From positions 1 to 64,000 of the forward strand of contig NZ_LGAK01000010.1 in NCBI RefSeq assembly GCF_001292705.1: a stretch of DNA of 64,000 nt, written 5' to 3'. Position 1 is the first letter of the stretch. Every line of letters starts with the position of its first letter. Source of the DNA: Marinagarivorans algicola. Its GTDB lineage: Bacteria; Pseudomonadota; Gammaproteobacteria; Pseudomonadales; Cellvibrionaceae. This document shows positions 1 through 8,949 of this stretch, in pieces. The notes beneath the pieces are model-generated. The model worked only from the letters and a program-made list of their open reading frames with translations, ran no database searches and was not told the origin of the DNA. The translations under genes and the position numbers were made by a program.

Positions 1-81
1 AACCCACAAAAAAGACATTTGATCATTAACAATAAAATAAGTGGCATTATTAATCTCGAAAATGCCACGGAGACAGTCTTA

Positions 82-702
82 ATGAGTAAAATACAGCGCG
101 TATTAATTCTTTTTGCGCACCCTTCTATTCACACATCAGAGGTCAACAAACCACTTTTTGAGGCTGCCAGCCATCAAAAAAACGTCACGCTTGTTGATTT
201 ATACCAAGAGTATCCCACCTACAATATCAATATCGAAAAAGAGCAGCAGCGTTTACGCGATCACGATGTGGTGATGTTTATGTTCCCGTTGTATTGGTAT
301 TCCACGCCCTCTATTTTAAAAGAGTGGCAAGATCTTGTACTCGAATATGGTTTTGCCTATGGCAGCGGGGGTACAGCCCTTAAGGATAAACGCTTTATAT
401 GCGCACTCACCGCAGGCGGAGCTGAGCAAGCTTACCGCGCAGAAGGGTTTAATCACTTTACGATTCGCGAACTTCTGCAACCGCTAGAGCAAATGGCCTC
501 GCTCACTGGCATGCAGTATTTACCGCCTTTTACCGTATTTAGTGCGCGCACCGCCGTAGAAGAAAACCGCCTTAGCGAGCATATTCGCTGCTGGCGAGTA
601 TTACTGCAGGCGCTAGTTAATAATGACGTTAACCAAAAAGCACTGGCTAAGCACAACACCATTAATGGTTTTATCTGTGAATTAAAAGAGGGGCAGCAAT
701 GA
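82..702 (+). CDS. kefF: KefF-like NAD(P)H oxidoreductase, KefC ancillary subunit
   Basis: This is a flavodoxin-fold quinone oxidoreductase of the KefF/MdaB type, a soluble subunit that binds the cytoplasmic side of KefC and is needed for full potassium efflux activity. The product carries the family's VLILFAHPS start, the MFPLYWYSTPSILKEW flavin-site segment and an AYGSGGTALKDK stretch. The ATG at 82 is chosen because a GGAG lies about 10 bases upstream; an in-frame TTG at 19 would add 21 unconserved residues. The stop overlaps the kefC start (ATGA), which supports translational coupling and the function. About 206 residues, slightly longer than E. coli KefF. Confidence 0.85.
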   Translation: MSKIQRVLILFAHPSIHTSEVNKPLFEAASHQKNVTLVDLYQEYPTYNINIEKEQQRLRDHDVVMFMFPLYWYSTPSILKEWQDLVLEYGFAYGSGGTALKDKRFICALTAGGAEQAYRAEGFNHFTIRELLQPLEQMASLTGMQYLPPFTVFSARTAVEENRLSEHIRCWRVLLQALVNNDVNQKALAKHNTINGFICELKEGQQ

Positions 703-2609
703 CAGTCTATTTTGTACAAGCGTTTATTTATTTATGTGCCGCTGTTGTTATGGTGCCCTTAGCCAAGCGCTTAGGGCTCGGCTCGGTACTGGGCTATTTA
801 ATTGCCGGTGTAATTATTGGCCCACTCACAGGTTTAGTGGGTCAAGAAACCAACACCATCCAGCACTTTGCTGAATTTGGTGTAGTCATGATGCTTTTTT
901 TAGTCGGCTTAGAATTAGAGCCCTCAGCACTTTGGCAAATGCGCCACAGGCTAATCGGTTTGGGCGGGCTACAAGTCGGCTTAACCGCCGGTATTATTAC
1001 CGGTATTGCCATACTGCTCGGCCAAAGCTGGACCACAGCGTTGACTATTGGTCTCATTTTTTCACTGTCATCAACTGCCATTGTGTTGCAAACACTCAAC
1101 GAAAAAGGCTTAAGTAAAACAGAAGGTGGGCGCAGTGCGTTTTCGGTTTTGCTTTTTCAAGATATCGCTGTTATTCCCATGCTCGCACTCATGCCATTAC
1201 TGGCATTGCCAGAGCTCAAAGAAGCCTCGGCACAACTCGCCGCTACAGCGCAGCAGCATGAACAGCTTAGCTTAGTCGCACATTTACCCAGATGGGCCAA
1301 CGCCCTTGTTGTGTTAACCACTATTGTAGGGCTGGTCTGTGCAGGGCATTTTTTAAGCCGGCCATTATTTCGCTATATTGCCAACACTGGCTTACAAGAA
1401 GTATTTACCGCCGCCGCCTTAATGCTGGTCGTGGGCATTGCCGCGCTTATGAGCTTAATTGGACTATCGCCTGCGCTGGGGGCTTTTTTGGCGGGTGTTG
1501 TCATGGCTAATAGTGAGTTTCGCCACGAGCTAGAAGCCAACATCGAACCCTTCAAAGGCTTATTGCTGGGGCTATTTTTTATTACGGTTGGAGCCGGCAT
1601 TAATTTTGCGCTGCTCAGCCAAAACTTCGCTATTATTCTGGCATTAACGCTAGGGCTTATGGCCTTAAAGGCGTTAATACTACTGGGGCTGGCTAAATTA
1701 TTTAAAGTACATTCGAGTGACCGCTGGCTTTTCACCTTAAGCCTTGCACAAGCAGGTGAATTTGGTTTTGTATTACTCAGCTATGCATTATCGCATCATG
1801 TATTACCAATCGCTGTAGCCCAAACGTTATCGATGGTAGTGGCTATTTCTATGTTCTTAACACCAGCTTTATTTATCTTTTTTGATAAAGTAATTAAGCC
1901 GCGCTATCAACGTAACAATACCGAACGCCCAAGCGACACCATTGAAGAAACCGGCACCGTAATTATTGCAGGCATTGGTCGCTTTGGCCAAATCATCAAC
2001 CGTCTACTCGTCTCTAATGGCGTACCCACCATTGTATTAGATCACCAAGCCGGTCAAGTTGACCGCATGCGTAGCATTAATATTAAGAGCTTTTATGGCG
2101 ATGCTAGCCGACCCGATCTTTTGCACACCGCAGGTATAGAAAAAGCCCGTTTATTTGTGGTGGCCATTGATGATCGCGCACGTGCGATTGATATTGTGCG
2201 CCATATTAAGCATCGCTATGCCCACATAGAGGTATTAGCCCGCGCCTATGATCGCAGCCATCACTATGAACTACAAGAAGCCGGTGCCGACTTTATTATT
2301 AGCGAAACCTATAATTCAGCATTGGATATGGGCGGCGAAGCGTTAAAACGCTTAGGCTTACATGCTTTTCGTGTCGAGCAATTAAAAAATAGTTTTAGCA
2401 CCGCCGAAAAACATCACTTTGACGATTTATTTAATAGCTGGCGTAACGAGGGTGAAAGCCATGCATTTTCTGATCATTATTTACAGTTATTTATGGATAT
2501 AGAAAAAAAGCTGCTCAGTATTATGCAAAAAGATAATCTTAATCAACACAGCAAAACCGAACGCGGCTGGACACCGCCGCCCAAAGGCTATAATAAAGAC
2601 CCCGAATAA
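699..2609 (+). CDS. kefC: Glutathione-regulated potassium efflux protein KefC/KefB
   Basis: Inner-membrane K+/H+ antiporter of the CPA2 family, gated by glutathione adducts and protecting against electrophiles. Residues 1 to about 380 form the hydrophobic Na+/H+-exchanger-type domain. The cytoplasmic loop HELEANIEP followed by FKGLLLGLFF matches the HALESDIEP regulatory loop of E. coli KefC, except that the Asp is Asn here. From about residue 410 a RCK (TrkA-N) domain starts with the nucleotide-binding GIGRFGQ motif and includes FYGDASRPDLL. The gene overlaps kefF by four bases. KefB and KefC cannot be separated with certainty from sequence alone. Confidence 0.88.
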   Translation: MTVYFVQAFIYLCAAVVMVPLAKRLGLGSVLGYLIAGVIIGPLTGLVGQETNTIQHFAEFGVVMMLFLVGLELEPSALWQMRHRLIGLGGLQVGLTAGIITGIAILLGQSWTTALTIGLIFSLSSTAIVLQTLNEKGLSKTEGGRSAFSVLLFQDIAVIPMLALMPLLALPELKEASAQLAATAQQHEQLSLVAHLPRWANALVVLTTIVGLVCAGHFLSRPLFRYIANTGLQEVFTAAALMLVVGIAALMSLIGLSPALGAFLAGVVMANSEFRHELEANIEPFKGLLLGLFFITVGAGINFALLSQNFAIILALTLGLMALKALILLGLAKLFKVHSSDRWLFTLSLAQAGEFGFVLLSYALSHHVLPIAVAQTLSMVVAISMFLTPALFIFFDKVIKPRYQRNNTERPSDTIEETGTVIIAGIGRFGQIINRLLVSNGVPTIVLDHQAGQVDRMRSINIKSFYGDASRPDLLHTAGIEKARLFVVAIDDRARAIDIVRHIKHRYAHIEVLARAYDRSHHYELQEAGADFIISETYNSALDMGGEALKRLGLHAFRVEQLKNSFSTAEKHHFDDLFNSWRNEGESHAFSDHYLQLFMDIEKKLLSIMQKDNLNQHSKTERGWTPPPKGYNKDPE

Positions 2610-2666
2610 CACTCTGTGTAATATTGATGATTCGCTAGCATAATATGCAGCGGCCAAGCTGAAATC

Positions 2667-2748
2667 ATTCACCTGAGAAGGGTGCTGATGGATGGCTTGA
2701 GCGGCCCAAATAACCATTCATTCGTGCCCAATTTCAGCACCTCTGAAT
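2667..2748. repeat. Interspersed repeat family 1, copy 1
   Basis: An intergenic element of about 80 bases containing GGATGGCTTGAGCGGCC and GCCCAATTTC, with imperfect inverted ends (ATTCACCTGAGA near the left, CACCTCTGAAT near the right; GGTGCTGA pairs with TCAGCACC). It matches elements at 19640-19718 (opposite strand) and 44549-44620. Size and symmetry resemble REP or small MITE sequences. No coding function is seen. Confidence 0.65.
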
Positions 2749-2827
2749 CGTTATAGCGAATACTGTAGGCTGTGCAACCACTGGAGTCGGTTTACCCTTT
2801 ATCACTCCATTACTCAAAGGCAATACC

Positions 2828-3640
2828 ATGCATAAAACTATTTTGATTACAGGCGCAACCGATGGCATAGGTTTAGCTACGGCTAAGACTCTCACTAAAC
2901 TTGGCCACAGAGTACTATTACATGGCCGCAGCGCGACAAAATTAGCTCAAGCACAAAAGGCCGTCGCACAAGCAGCCAACAAAAGTGACAGCGCAATCGA
3001 AGTTTTTTTAGCCGATTTAAGTACAATGGATGCCGTGCGCGCATTGGTAACAGCAGTTTTGGCCAAACATATTCATCTAGATGTGCTTATTAACAACGCC
3101 GGTATTTTTAAAACGACTCAGCCAATCACTCCTGATGGCTTCGATGTGCGTTTTGCCGTGAATACGCTAGCACCCTATCTGCTAACACAGCAGCTACTGC
3201 CTATTATCCCTAGACAAGGCCGCGTGATAAATCTTTCATCAGCGGCGCAAGCGCCTGTCAATTTAGAGGCCTTAGTCGGTACAGTCAAAATAGCCGATGA
3301 TTTTACCGCTTACGCACAGAGCAAACTGGCCATCACCGCATGGTCACGCCAGCTGGCAACTACACTCGCCAGTGCCGGCCCCATTATTATTGCGGTCAAT
3401 CCAGGGTCTATGCTGGGCAGTAAAATGGTACAAGAAGGGTTTGGTGTTCAAGGCGGCGACCTCAACATAGGGGCCGATATTTTGTGTCGTGCAGCTTTAG
3501 CCGATGAGTTTTTAGACGCTACCGGCAAATACTTTGATAACGATGCTAAGTGCTTCGCCCCACCGCACCCTGACGCACTAGACAGCCAAAAATCAAACGC
3601 TATTGTCGAGACCATAGAGCACCTTTTAAATCCGTCATAA
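2828..3640 (+). CDS. Short-chain dehydrogenase/reductase (SDR) family oxidoreductase
   Basis: Soluble NAD(P)-dependent oxidoreductase with the classical SDR layout: nucleotide-binding TGATDGIG at residues 8-15, an NNAG motif near residue 90 and the catalytic YAQSK (YxxxK) near residue 160, followed by a NPGSMLGSKM segment. At 270 residues it has the usual size. The ATG at 2828 follows an AAAGGCAA ribosome site. It stands alone after kefFC and is followed by a hairpin terminator. The substrate cannot be told from sequence; it is similar in style to retinol-dehydrogenase-like SDRs. Confidence 0.85.
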   Translation: MHKTILITGATDGIGLATAKTLTKLGHRVLLHGRSATKLAQAQKAVAQAANKSDSAIEVFLADLSTMDAVRALVTAVLAKHIHLDVLINNAGIFKTTQPITPDGFDVRFAVNTLAPYLLTQQLLPIIPRQGRVINLSSAAQAPVNLEALVGTVKIADDFTAYAQSKLAITAWSRQLATTLASAGPIIIAVNPGSMLGSKMVQEGFGVQGGDLNIGADILCRAALADEFLDATGKYFDNDAKCFAPPHPDALDSQKSNAIVETIEHLLNPS

Positions 3641-4059
3641 CCACCTAGGAGAGGCCCATGACAGTTACCTATGGCAGTTACCTATGACAGTTACTTGGAT
3701 ATTACCTACTATAATTACCTCTCATGACAACCTGTCACAGTCAACCAGCCATAGCCAATCAGCCGCTCGATATCACACTGAATCGAGCGATTATTTTTTC
3801 ATTCTTTAACCAAGTCAATCAAAACCACCCAACAGAGTGCTTATCAACTATTTCCTGAATATTTAAACCTCGGGCCTTACAAGAAGAGAAAGCTTAGATA
3901 GCGCATCGCATACACCAAAAACGGACGATCTGACATAAATAACGGACTTTTTGACTCATAACATCTGCCGTATTGGCTCTATAGTACATCCACTGGTGCA
4001 GCACACCGGCCAGCCCAATACTATTATTGATTAACCAATACTCTTAATGAGGAATTTCT
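3641..4059. other. Intergenic region with tandem repeat and terminator
   Basis: This 419-base stretch has no credible gene. At 3658-3720 there is a degenerate 13-base tandem repeat (unit ATGACAGTTACCT, about three good copies and two decayed ones). At 3764-3800 a GCTCGAT/ATCGAGC stem followed by a T-rich tail looks like the terminator of the SDR gene. The rest is AT-rich leader for the following secreted-protein gene. Confidence 0.6.
3764..3800 (+). terminator. Rho-independent terminator after SDR gene
   Basis: An inverted repeat CGCTCGAT...ATCGAGCG with a 10-base loop is followed by ATTATTTTTTC, the layout of an intrinsic terminator for the plus-strand SDR gene. Confidence 0.6.
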
Positions 4060-4446
4060 ATGTCTCGTATTAGCCAAATTTCCATCAAAGCCTTTATTGC
4101 CCTAGCTGTATTTATCGGTATGGCCAACGCAGCGCTAGCTGAAACCCCCACAACGCGTAAAGACGGTGTTACCGTTATTCATTTAGATGAATACAATGGT
4201 TATTTTGCGGCAAAAGAAACGCTTGCTGGGCTTAAAGCCGGTAAATACGAATTTGTAGTGACCAACAAATCAACTAAATTAGTGGGTTTTCAAATTCAAG
4301 ATCTAGCTACTAAAACCACTCTCGATAAATTCCCGCTAGAGCCAGGTGAAAAACGTATTTCGGCCGTCACCATTGGTACCGATGGCGTACGTTACCGCTG
4401 CCCTATTAATCCAACACCTTGGTACGATGTAGACGGTATTAAGTAA
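4060..4446 (+). CDS. Secreted cupredoxin-like protein, function unknown
   Basis: A 128-residue exported protein. Residues 1-27 form a signal peptide ending in ALA-ET. The mature part has a beta-rich segment (LKAGKYEFVVTNKSTKLVGFQIQD) that looks like the cupredoxin-like fold of small periplasmic proteins, then ends with YRCPINPTPWYDVDGIK. Only one Cys is present and a full type-1 copper site is not evident, so copper binding is not claimed. A good ribosome site (GAGGAATTT) precedes the ATG. The gene lies just upstream of a glutaredoxin and a peroxiredoxin-like gene, which suggests a redox or stress setting. Family assignment is tentative. Confidence 0.6.
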   Translation: MSRISQISIKAFIALAVFIGMANAALAETPTTRKDGVTVIHLDEYNGYFAAKETLAGLKAGKYEFVVTNKSTKLVGFQIQDLATKTTLDKFPLEPGEKRISAVTIGTDGVRYRCPINPTPWYDVDGIK

Positions 4447-4459
4447 AATAGTACACAGT

Positions 4460-4487
4460 CACTCTGCGAGTGAATGCCCGCAGAGTG
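4460..4487. terminator. Hairpin between secreted protein and glutaredoxin genes
   Basis: A 9-bp stem CACTCTGCG/CGCAGAGTG with a 10-base loop follows the cupredoxin-like gene. It has no good T-run, so it may attenuate or stabilise mRNA rather than terminate. Confidence 0.4.
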
Positions 4488-4515
4488 AGTAAAATTCAAC
4501 CTGCACGAGGCCGTA

Positions 4516-4797
4516 ATGAATAATTCAATAACACCTAATACGACATTGAATAATTTAACTATCTACACCAAAGCCTATTGCCCTTATTGTAAAAATGCTA
4601 AAACACTTTTACGCAGCCGTGGTTTTGTTTTTACAGAAATTGACATAGAGCGCAGCCACGCAAAACAAAAAGAAATGATCAAGCGAAGCCAGCGCCATAC
4701 CGTACCCCAAATTTTTGCTGGCGATACACATATTGGTGGCTTTGCAGACTTAGTCGCAAGGTTTAAAGAATATGATGAATGGGGTGATGCCGCTTAA
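4516..4797 (+). CDS. grxC: Glutaredoxin (GrxC type)
   Basis: A 93-residue dithiol glutaredoxin reducing disulfides and glutathionylated proteins with glutathione. The CPYC active site is at about residues 22-25 inside the YTKAYCPYCKNAK motif, and the TVPQIFAGDTHIGG segment supplies the cis-Pro and glutathione-binding GG. The N-terminus is about 12 residues longer than E. coli GrxC. The ATG at 4516 is preceded by GAGG at a good distance. It is followed closely by a peroxiredoxin-like gene, a natural partner that could be reduced by it. Confidence 0.85.
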   Translation: MNNSITPNTTLNNLTIYTKAYCPYCKNAKTLLRSRGFVFTEIDIERSHAKQKEMIKRSQRHTVPQIFAGDTHIGGFADLVARFKEYDEWGDAA

Positions 4798-4803
4798 ATG
4801 CTC

Positions 4804-4853
4804 AGAAAATAATCCATCAACACCCTATCAAGTGCAATTTTTCAACTTGATTG
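4804..4853. repeat. Interspersed repeat family 2, copy 1
   Basis: A stretch of about 50 bases directly after the glutaredoxin stop (GAAAATAATCCATCAACA, then CCCTATCAAGTG, then TTTTTCAACTTGATTG) resembles 19721-19770 over its whole length with roughly three quarters identity by eye. The second copy sits next to a family 1 repeat. Confidence 0.5.
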
Positions 4854-4895
4854 AATAATTACAATATTTTTAACACTCAAATACAGAGAGTCATT

Positions 4896-5438
4896 ATGCT
4901 TAGTCAAAAACTCAGTGCCGGCAGTGTATTCCCCAGTATTGACGTCACGCTATTATCAGGCGAAAGTGTGAATTTATCTCAACGAGACAATACCGCTCAC
5001 TGGAAGCTGGTAGTCGTTTACCGCGGTCAGCACTGCCCCTTATGCACTCAATATCTTAATGAATTAGAGCAACACGTTAATGTATTACGCGATACCGGCG
5101 TTGAAATTATTGCAGTCTCGGCCGATACCCAAGAGCAGCTGACCAGTCACACACCACAACTACACGTTAGCTTTCCTTTAGCGTATGGTTTGAGTGTAGA
5201 GCACATGAAAACATTGGGGCTATATATTTCAACCCCTCGATCAGCCCAAGAAACCGATCATGTTTTTGCCGAGCCCGGCCTTTTTATTATTAATGAAACG
5301 GGTCAGCTACAAGTTATTGATATTGCCAATGGTCCCTTTGCAAGACCCAATTTAGCCACACTGGTTGCGGGTATTCAATGGATAAAAGACCCTAAAAATA
5401 ACTACCCTATACGCGGCACTTTTAATACAGATACTTAA
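4896..5438 (+). CDS. Peroxiredoxin-like thioredoxin-fold protein (AhpC/TSA family)
   Basis: A cytoplasmic redoxin of 180 residues. The motif YRGQHCPLCTQYLNELE around residues 40-56 gives a CPLC pair in the position of the peroxidatic Cys of AhpC/TSA proteins, and the ISADT-like segment (IIAVSADTQEQL) follows as in the family. The start at 4896 is chosen over an in-frame TTG at 4851 because AGAGAG stands just before it and the extension is not conserved. It probably reduces peroxides with the neighbouring glutaredoxin as electron donor; that partnership is inferred from adjacency. Confidence 0.75.
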   Translation: MLSQKLSAGSVFPSIDVTLLSGESVNLSQRDNTAHWKLVVVYRGQHCPLCTQYLNELEQHVNVLRDTGVEIIAVSADTQEQLTSHTPQLHVSFPLAYGLSVEHMKTLGLYISTPRSAQETDHVFAEPGLFIINETGQLQVIDIANGPFARPNLATLVAGIQWIKDPKNNYPIRGTFNTDT

Positions 5439-5461
5439 AATAGCAATACTTTTAAATCGAT

Positions 5462-5493
5462 GGACTAACCTTAGCCTACGCTAAGGTTAGTCC
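5462..5493. terminator. Bidirectional Rho-independent terminator
   Basis: A perfect 14-bp stem (GGACTAACCTTAGC and its complement) with a four-base CTAC loop lies between two convergent genes and is followed by AAATTTT. It can serve both the peroxiredoxin-like gene and the DUF4862 gene. Confidence 0.85.
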
Positions 5494-5498
5494 AAATT

Positions 5499-6458
5499 TT
5501 AGGCGGGCTTACTCGCCAAAATATTTAAAGCCTCATCGATATACGCTAAACGCTCATTCAAAGAGGCCTCTTTAGGCCTGATACCCAATTTAATGCCCAC
5601 AACAGGTAAGTGCTTATAGTCGGCAGCATGCAAACATTGATGCATGCGGGCGGCTGTCATTAACGAGCCCTCGGCACCCACACTATTCACCGATTGTTTG
5701 GCGTTGGGTTGGTGGCTGTCTTTCCAGCTACCGTATTGCGTGTCGGCACCCGATGCTCCTGAAAACATTACGCCACTCAACACACCCGCTTTACGCGCCT
5801 GTTCAATATGCGCTAGTGCGCCATCGGGGTTACGTGTTTCAATGACCGAGCGTCCCCAATTAATGGTAATGCCCATATTGCATTGTAAGGCTGCGTTAAC
5901 TTCTGTGATCGCTTCAATTTCTTGTGTTAGCGTCAAAAAACCTTTAGAGGGTGCCTGCCCTTTGATCAATGTATCGCAGTGCTCAATAATAATTTGCGTG
6001 CCCTGCCAGTCCCAACTTTGCAAGGTCGTTAGCGAACGCTTTAGCGCAGCCACCGATGCCGTCGCTTGAGATTGGTTAGGCGCCGTTTGTATTTGAATAG
6101 CCGTAACAACCGGTTTAGCGCAATGAGTATTTAATTTAACAACTGCCTCGCGGGCCTTTTGCATAAACACTAACGCCTGCTCGCGTCCAGCCTCATCTTG
6201 TGAGGCTAAACCAAAAGCTCGGTTGTGCTCTAAGGCTGCCATAATACCCGGCACACAGGTCAATACATACTGCCAACTAGGGTCAATATTGGCTAAAAAC
6301 CAATCATCATCTTGTGCATGTAACTGTCCTAAAAAAGGGTGCTCTAAACCTTTAATACGTTTATCATTTTTTAATGCGGTATAAAACTCACTTTCTAAAG
6401 CGGCATTCCAACCATTGCTACAAGGTGATGACGCATAAGCGCCCACGTAGTATTTCAT
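5499..6458 (-). CDS. DUF4862 family protein (TIM-barrel-like)
   Basis: A 319-residue soluble protein starting MKYYVGAYASSP, which I recognise as the DUF4862 family; the family is related in appearance to sugar isomerase/epimerase TIM barrels. Visible features are the segment IIIEHCDT around residue 160 and NMGITINWGRS near residue 195, consistent with barrel strands carrying His, Asp and Asn. No signal peptide. A strong GGAGG lies 8 bases before the ATG. It faces the upstream genes and shares a bidirectional terminator with them. The substrate is unknown. Confidence 0.65.
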   Translation of the reverse strand: MKYYVGAYASSPCSNGWNAALESEFYTALKNDKRIKGLEHPFLGQLHAQDDDWFLANIDPSWQYVLTCVPGIMAALEHNRAFGLASQDEAGREQALVFMQKAREAVVKLNTHCAKPVVTAIQIQTAPNQSQATASVAALKRSLTTLQSWDWQGTQIIIEHCDTLIKGQAPSKGFLTLTQEIEAITEVNAALQCNMGITINWGRSVIETRNPDGALAHIEQARKAGVLSGVMFSGASGADTQYGSWKDSHQPNAKQSVNSVGAEGSLMTAARMHQCLHAADYKHLPVVGIKLGIRPKEASLNERLAYIDEALNILASKPA

Positions 6459-6719
6459 TTTAATTCCTCCATAGTTAATCTAATGATGCCCATTAATAGC
6501 CAGTCAAGGGGTGTAAATTTCATGCACGCTGTAAATTCAAACAAAAATAGCCAAACAGTGTAACTAGCCACTTAGCACTTGACCATCAAATCTTTCTAAC
6601 GATTTAATTTACACACCGTCTAATAATTTTATTGTGAGCGCAAAGCATGATTGTTGAGCTTTTGGCCCTAGACCCATAAAATGATGGGCTCGATATAGAT
6701 CAATTTGATAGGTTTGAAG

Positions 6720-7886
6720 ATGGGAAAGATCAGCAAGAAGAAGCCCCTAAAAAAGAACGTGCCAGCCACGCCTCAATCACTTTTTAACGAGGCCTTAGAG
6801 CGCTATCAGCGGCTCAAACATCAAAACACTCAATTTGCCGATGACATGCAAAGCATGATGGCTCGAATCCTACCTCAAATAGAGCCTTATGAAATACAGT
6901 TTTTACAGGCTAAATATCAGCTAACAGAAAAAATTATTCCTTACATGAGTAAAAAAACGCTGCCCGACTATGCTCGTGAAGAACTCCGATTATGGATATT
7001 TGACAATTTTGACAATCTTGGCTCAACGCCTTTTAGTGGCGCAATAGACCTAGCGCCACTCATGCAAAACTATGAGTATCACACCAGTTTGCATATTGAT
7101 AATGCTAATGAAAAACTGTTTAAAAAAATGGCTAATAATGGCGTTAGCGAAGAAGAAATTAATGAGGTTCGATCATTTACCGAAAAAATGAACAACGCCT
7201 CTACAAAAGAAGAGCATGATGCCTTATTTGAAGAAGCATTTGGTAACTTGAATACTGAAAATGACCAAAATGATATGAGCGATGAAGATGATTTCTTTGA
7301 AAGATTATTTGGTGATGAACAAACATTTACAGAGGATGATTCGACCCATGATACGTCTAACAACCATACCAATGAAGAGCTGGAGCATAAAAAATTAACT
7401 AAGTTATTTAGTCAATCAGCAATCAATAAACTTTTTCGCCGTATGAGTCGAGCACTTCACCCCGACTTAGAACAAGACTCCACAAAAAAAGAAGAAAAGC
7501 ATCATAAAATGGTGGCACTTATTGATGCTCGTGATCAAAAAGATATTGCCTATATATTACAGGCCTACAAAGAGATTTTTGGCCAATTACCCGAATCATT
7601 CCCTGAAGAAGATTATACGCAGCTTCTCCCTTTAATAGAGCACATGATCGAAAAAATCAAAAAGCAAAGGCAAGATGTTTTTAATGAAATACCTTTTTCA
7701 GAAAACGTTTATACAATGTTTTATGATAAAAACATAAAAAAAGAAAACATTAAAATCAACAAACATATAAAACACTTAGAAGAGCAAGCCAAAGCCATTC
7801 AAGAAGAAATCCAAGAAATAAGCAGCATTTCTGCATTACGCGAGCGTATTGCATCGCGAAATTTATCTCGGCTCGACTTCTTTTAG
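6720..7886 (+). CDS. J-domain-containing protein
   Basis: A 388-residue cytoplasmic protein. An HPD motif at residues 247-249 sits in a J-domain-like helical segment (LFRRMSRALHPDLEQD, then a second helix ending AYKEIFG), so it may recruit and stimulate an Hsp70. The N-terminal half is helical; residues about 170-225 are very acidic (many Asp and Glu), and the last 60 residues form a charged coiled coil. The ATG at 6720 is used; an in-frame TTG at 6705 is possible. The ribosome site is weak in both cases. The gene converges on a decayed helicase. The client is unknown. Confidence 0.65.
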   Translation: MGKISKKKPLKKNVPATPQSLFNEALERYQRLKHQNTQFADDMQSMMARILPQIEPYEIQFLQAKYQLTEKIIPYMSKKTLPDYAREELRLWIFDNFDNLGSTPFSGAIDLAPLMQNYEYHTSLHIDNANEKLFKKMANNGVSEEEINEVRSFTEKMNNASTKEEHDALFEEAFGNLNTENDQNDMSDEDDFFERLFGDEQTFTEDDSTHDTSNNHTNEELEHKKLTKLFSQSAINKLFRRMSRALHPDLEQDSTKKEEKHHKMVALIDARDQKDIAYILQAYKEIFGQLPESFPEEDYTQLLPLIEHMIEKIKKQRQDVFNEIPFSENVYTMFYDKNIKKENIKINKHIKHLEEQAKAIQEEIQEISSISALRERIASRNLSRLDFF

Positions 7887-7897
7887 TTTTTAGTCTG

Positions 7898-8949
7898 TTA
7901 GAAGTTTTCTTTCTGCATATTCAGTACACCATCAACCGACATTTTAGTGGCTTGCTCATTACCGGCCAGCAACTTATCAGCTAAGTCACGTTTGTGTTGA
8001 TGCAAGGCAACAATGCGCTCTTCAATGGTGTTTTTAGCAATGAGCCAGTAAATGGTGACCGGGCGTTTTTGATCCATATGATGAGCGCGGTCAGAGGCTT
8101 GTTCTTCGACTGCTGGGTTCCACCAAGGATCCATATGAATCACATAATCGGCTACGGTTAAATTAAGGCCCGAGCCCCCCGCTTTTAAGCTAATCAAAAA
8201 TACATCGCCATCACCACTTTAAAAGCATTAATCCGTGTTTGTCGGGCTTTTTGCGCGGTTGAGCCATCTAAATATTGATAGCGAATACCCCGGATCGAGA
8301 TGTTGCTTAATCAACTGTCAATGCCCAACAAACTGGCTTTACGGGCCGCGAGCTTATCTTCGTTGACATTTCCGATAGGAAGCCCATGACGCTCAATAAA
8401 GCCCTTAAGGCTACCGAGCCATCCAGGCGTACTAAAGCGGAATAAACTCCAAAGCTCTGTGAGGTTATTTTCTATTGGGGTACCTGTGGTGATTATTTTA
8501 AAATACTCTTTGAACGCACACGCCGCTTGAGTACGCTTAGCCATCGGATTTTTTAAGGCCTGAGCTTGATCGGCTACAATCGTGCGCCACTGCACTTTTG
8601 ATAACAATTGGCTTTCACGCTGCAATAAACCATAACTAATAATCACGCAATCAAACGGTTCCAGCTCATCCAATAATTGTTGACGGTTAACGCTTTGGTA
8701 GCTGTCCTCTTTAATACACAAGCGAGTCAACTGCTCCCTATGCTCTACCTTTAAGCCTCGAATACGGCCACCCAAAGAAAAACAATCAGCCTCCACAACA
8801 CTCACTAATAAGGTATTAAGCTTAGTCACACCAATAGACCGATCAACCATCGCCAATACTTTAAGCACGGTTTGCTCATACTCAGTCAACGATAAATAGG
8901 TTTGATAACATTTATCTATTTGAAGGGCAGTATCGGCAGTAATATTCAT
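7898..8949 (-). pseudogene. Decayed SNF2/DEAD-box helicase
   Basis: Pieces of an SNF2 family helicase remain in three reading frames. The upstream piece (8311-8949) has a helicase N-terminal segment joined to motif II (degenerate DQAQ instead of DEAQ) and motif III (TTGTPIENNLTELW); the Walker A region and several hundred residues are missing. The downstream piece (7898-8197) keeps motifs V and VI ([11 protein letters not shown], then a segment with RAHHMDQ replacing the usual RAHRIGQ). Between them, 8210-8300 still encodes YQYLDGSTAQKARQTRINAF in a frame that needs two single-base shifts (near 8215 and 8292) to join both neighbours. The helicase is therefore not functional. Confidence 0.85.

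Noticed and set aside
5644-6069. 141-codon plus-strand ORF
   Set aside because: It lies opposite the well-supported DUF4862 gene, has no ribosome site and its peptide shows no domain; a shadow frame.
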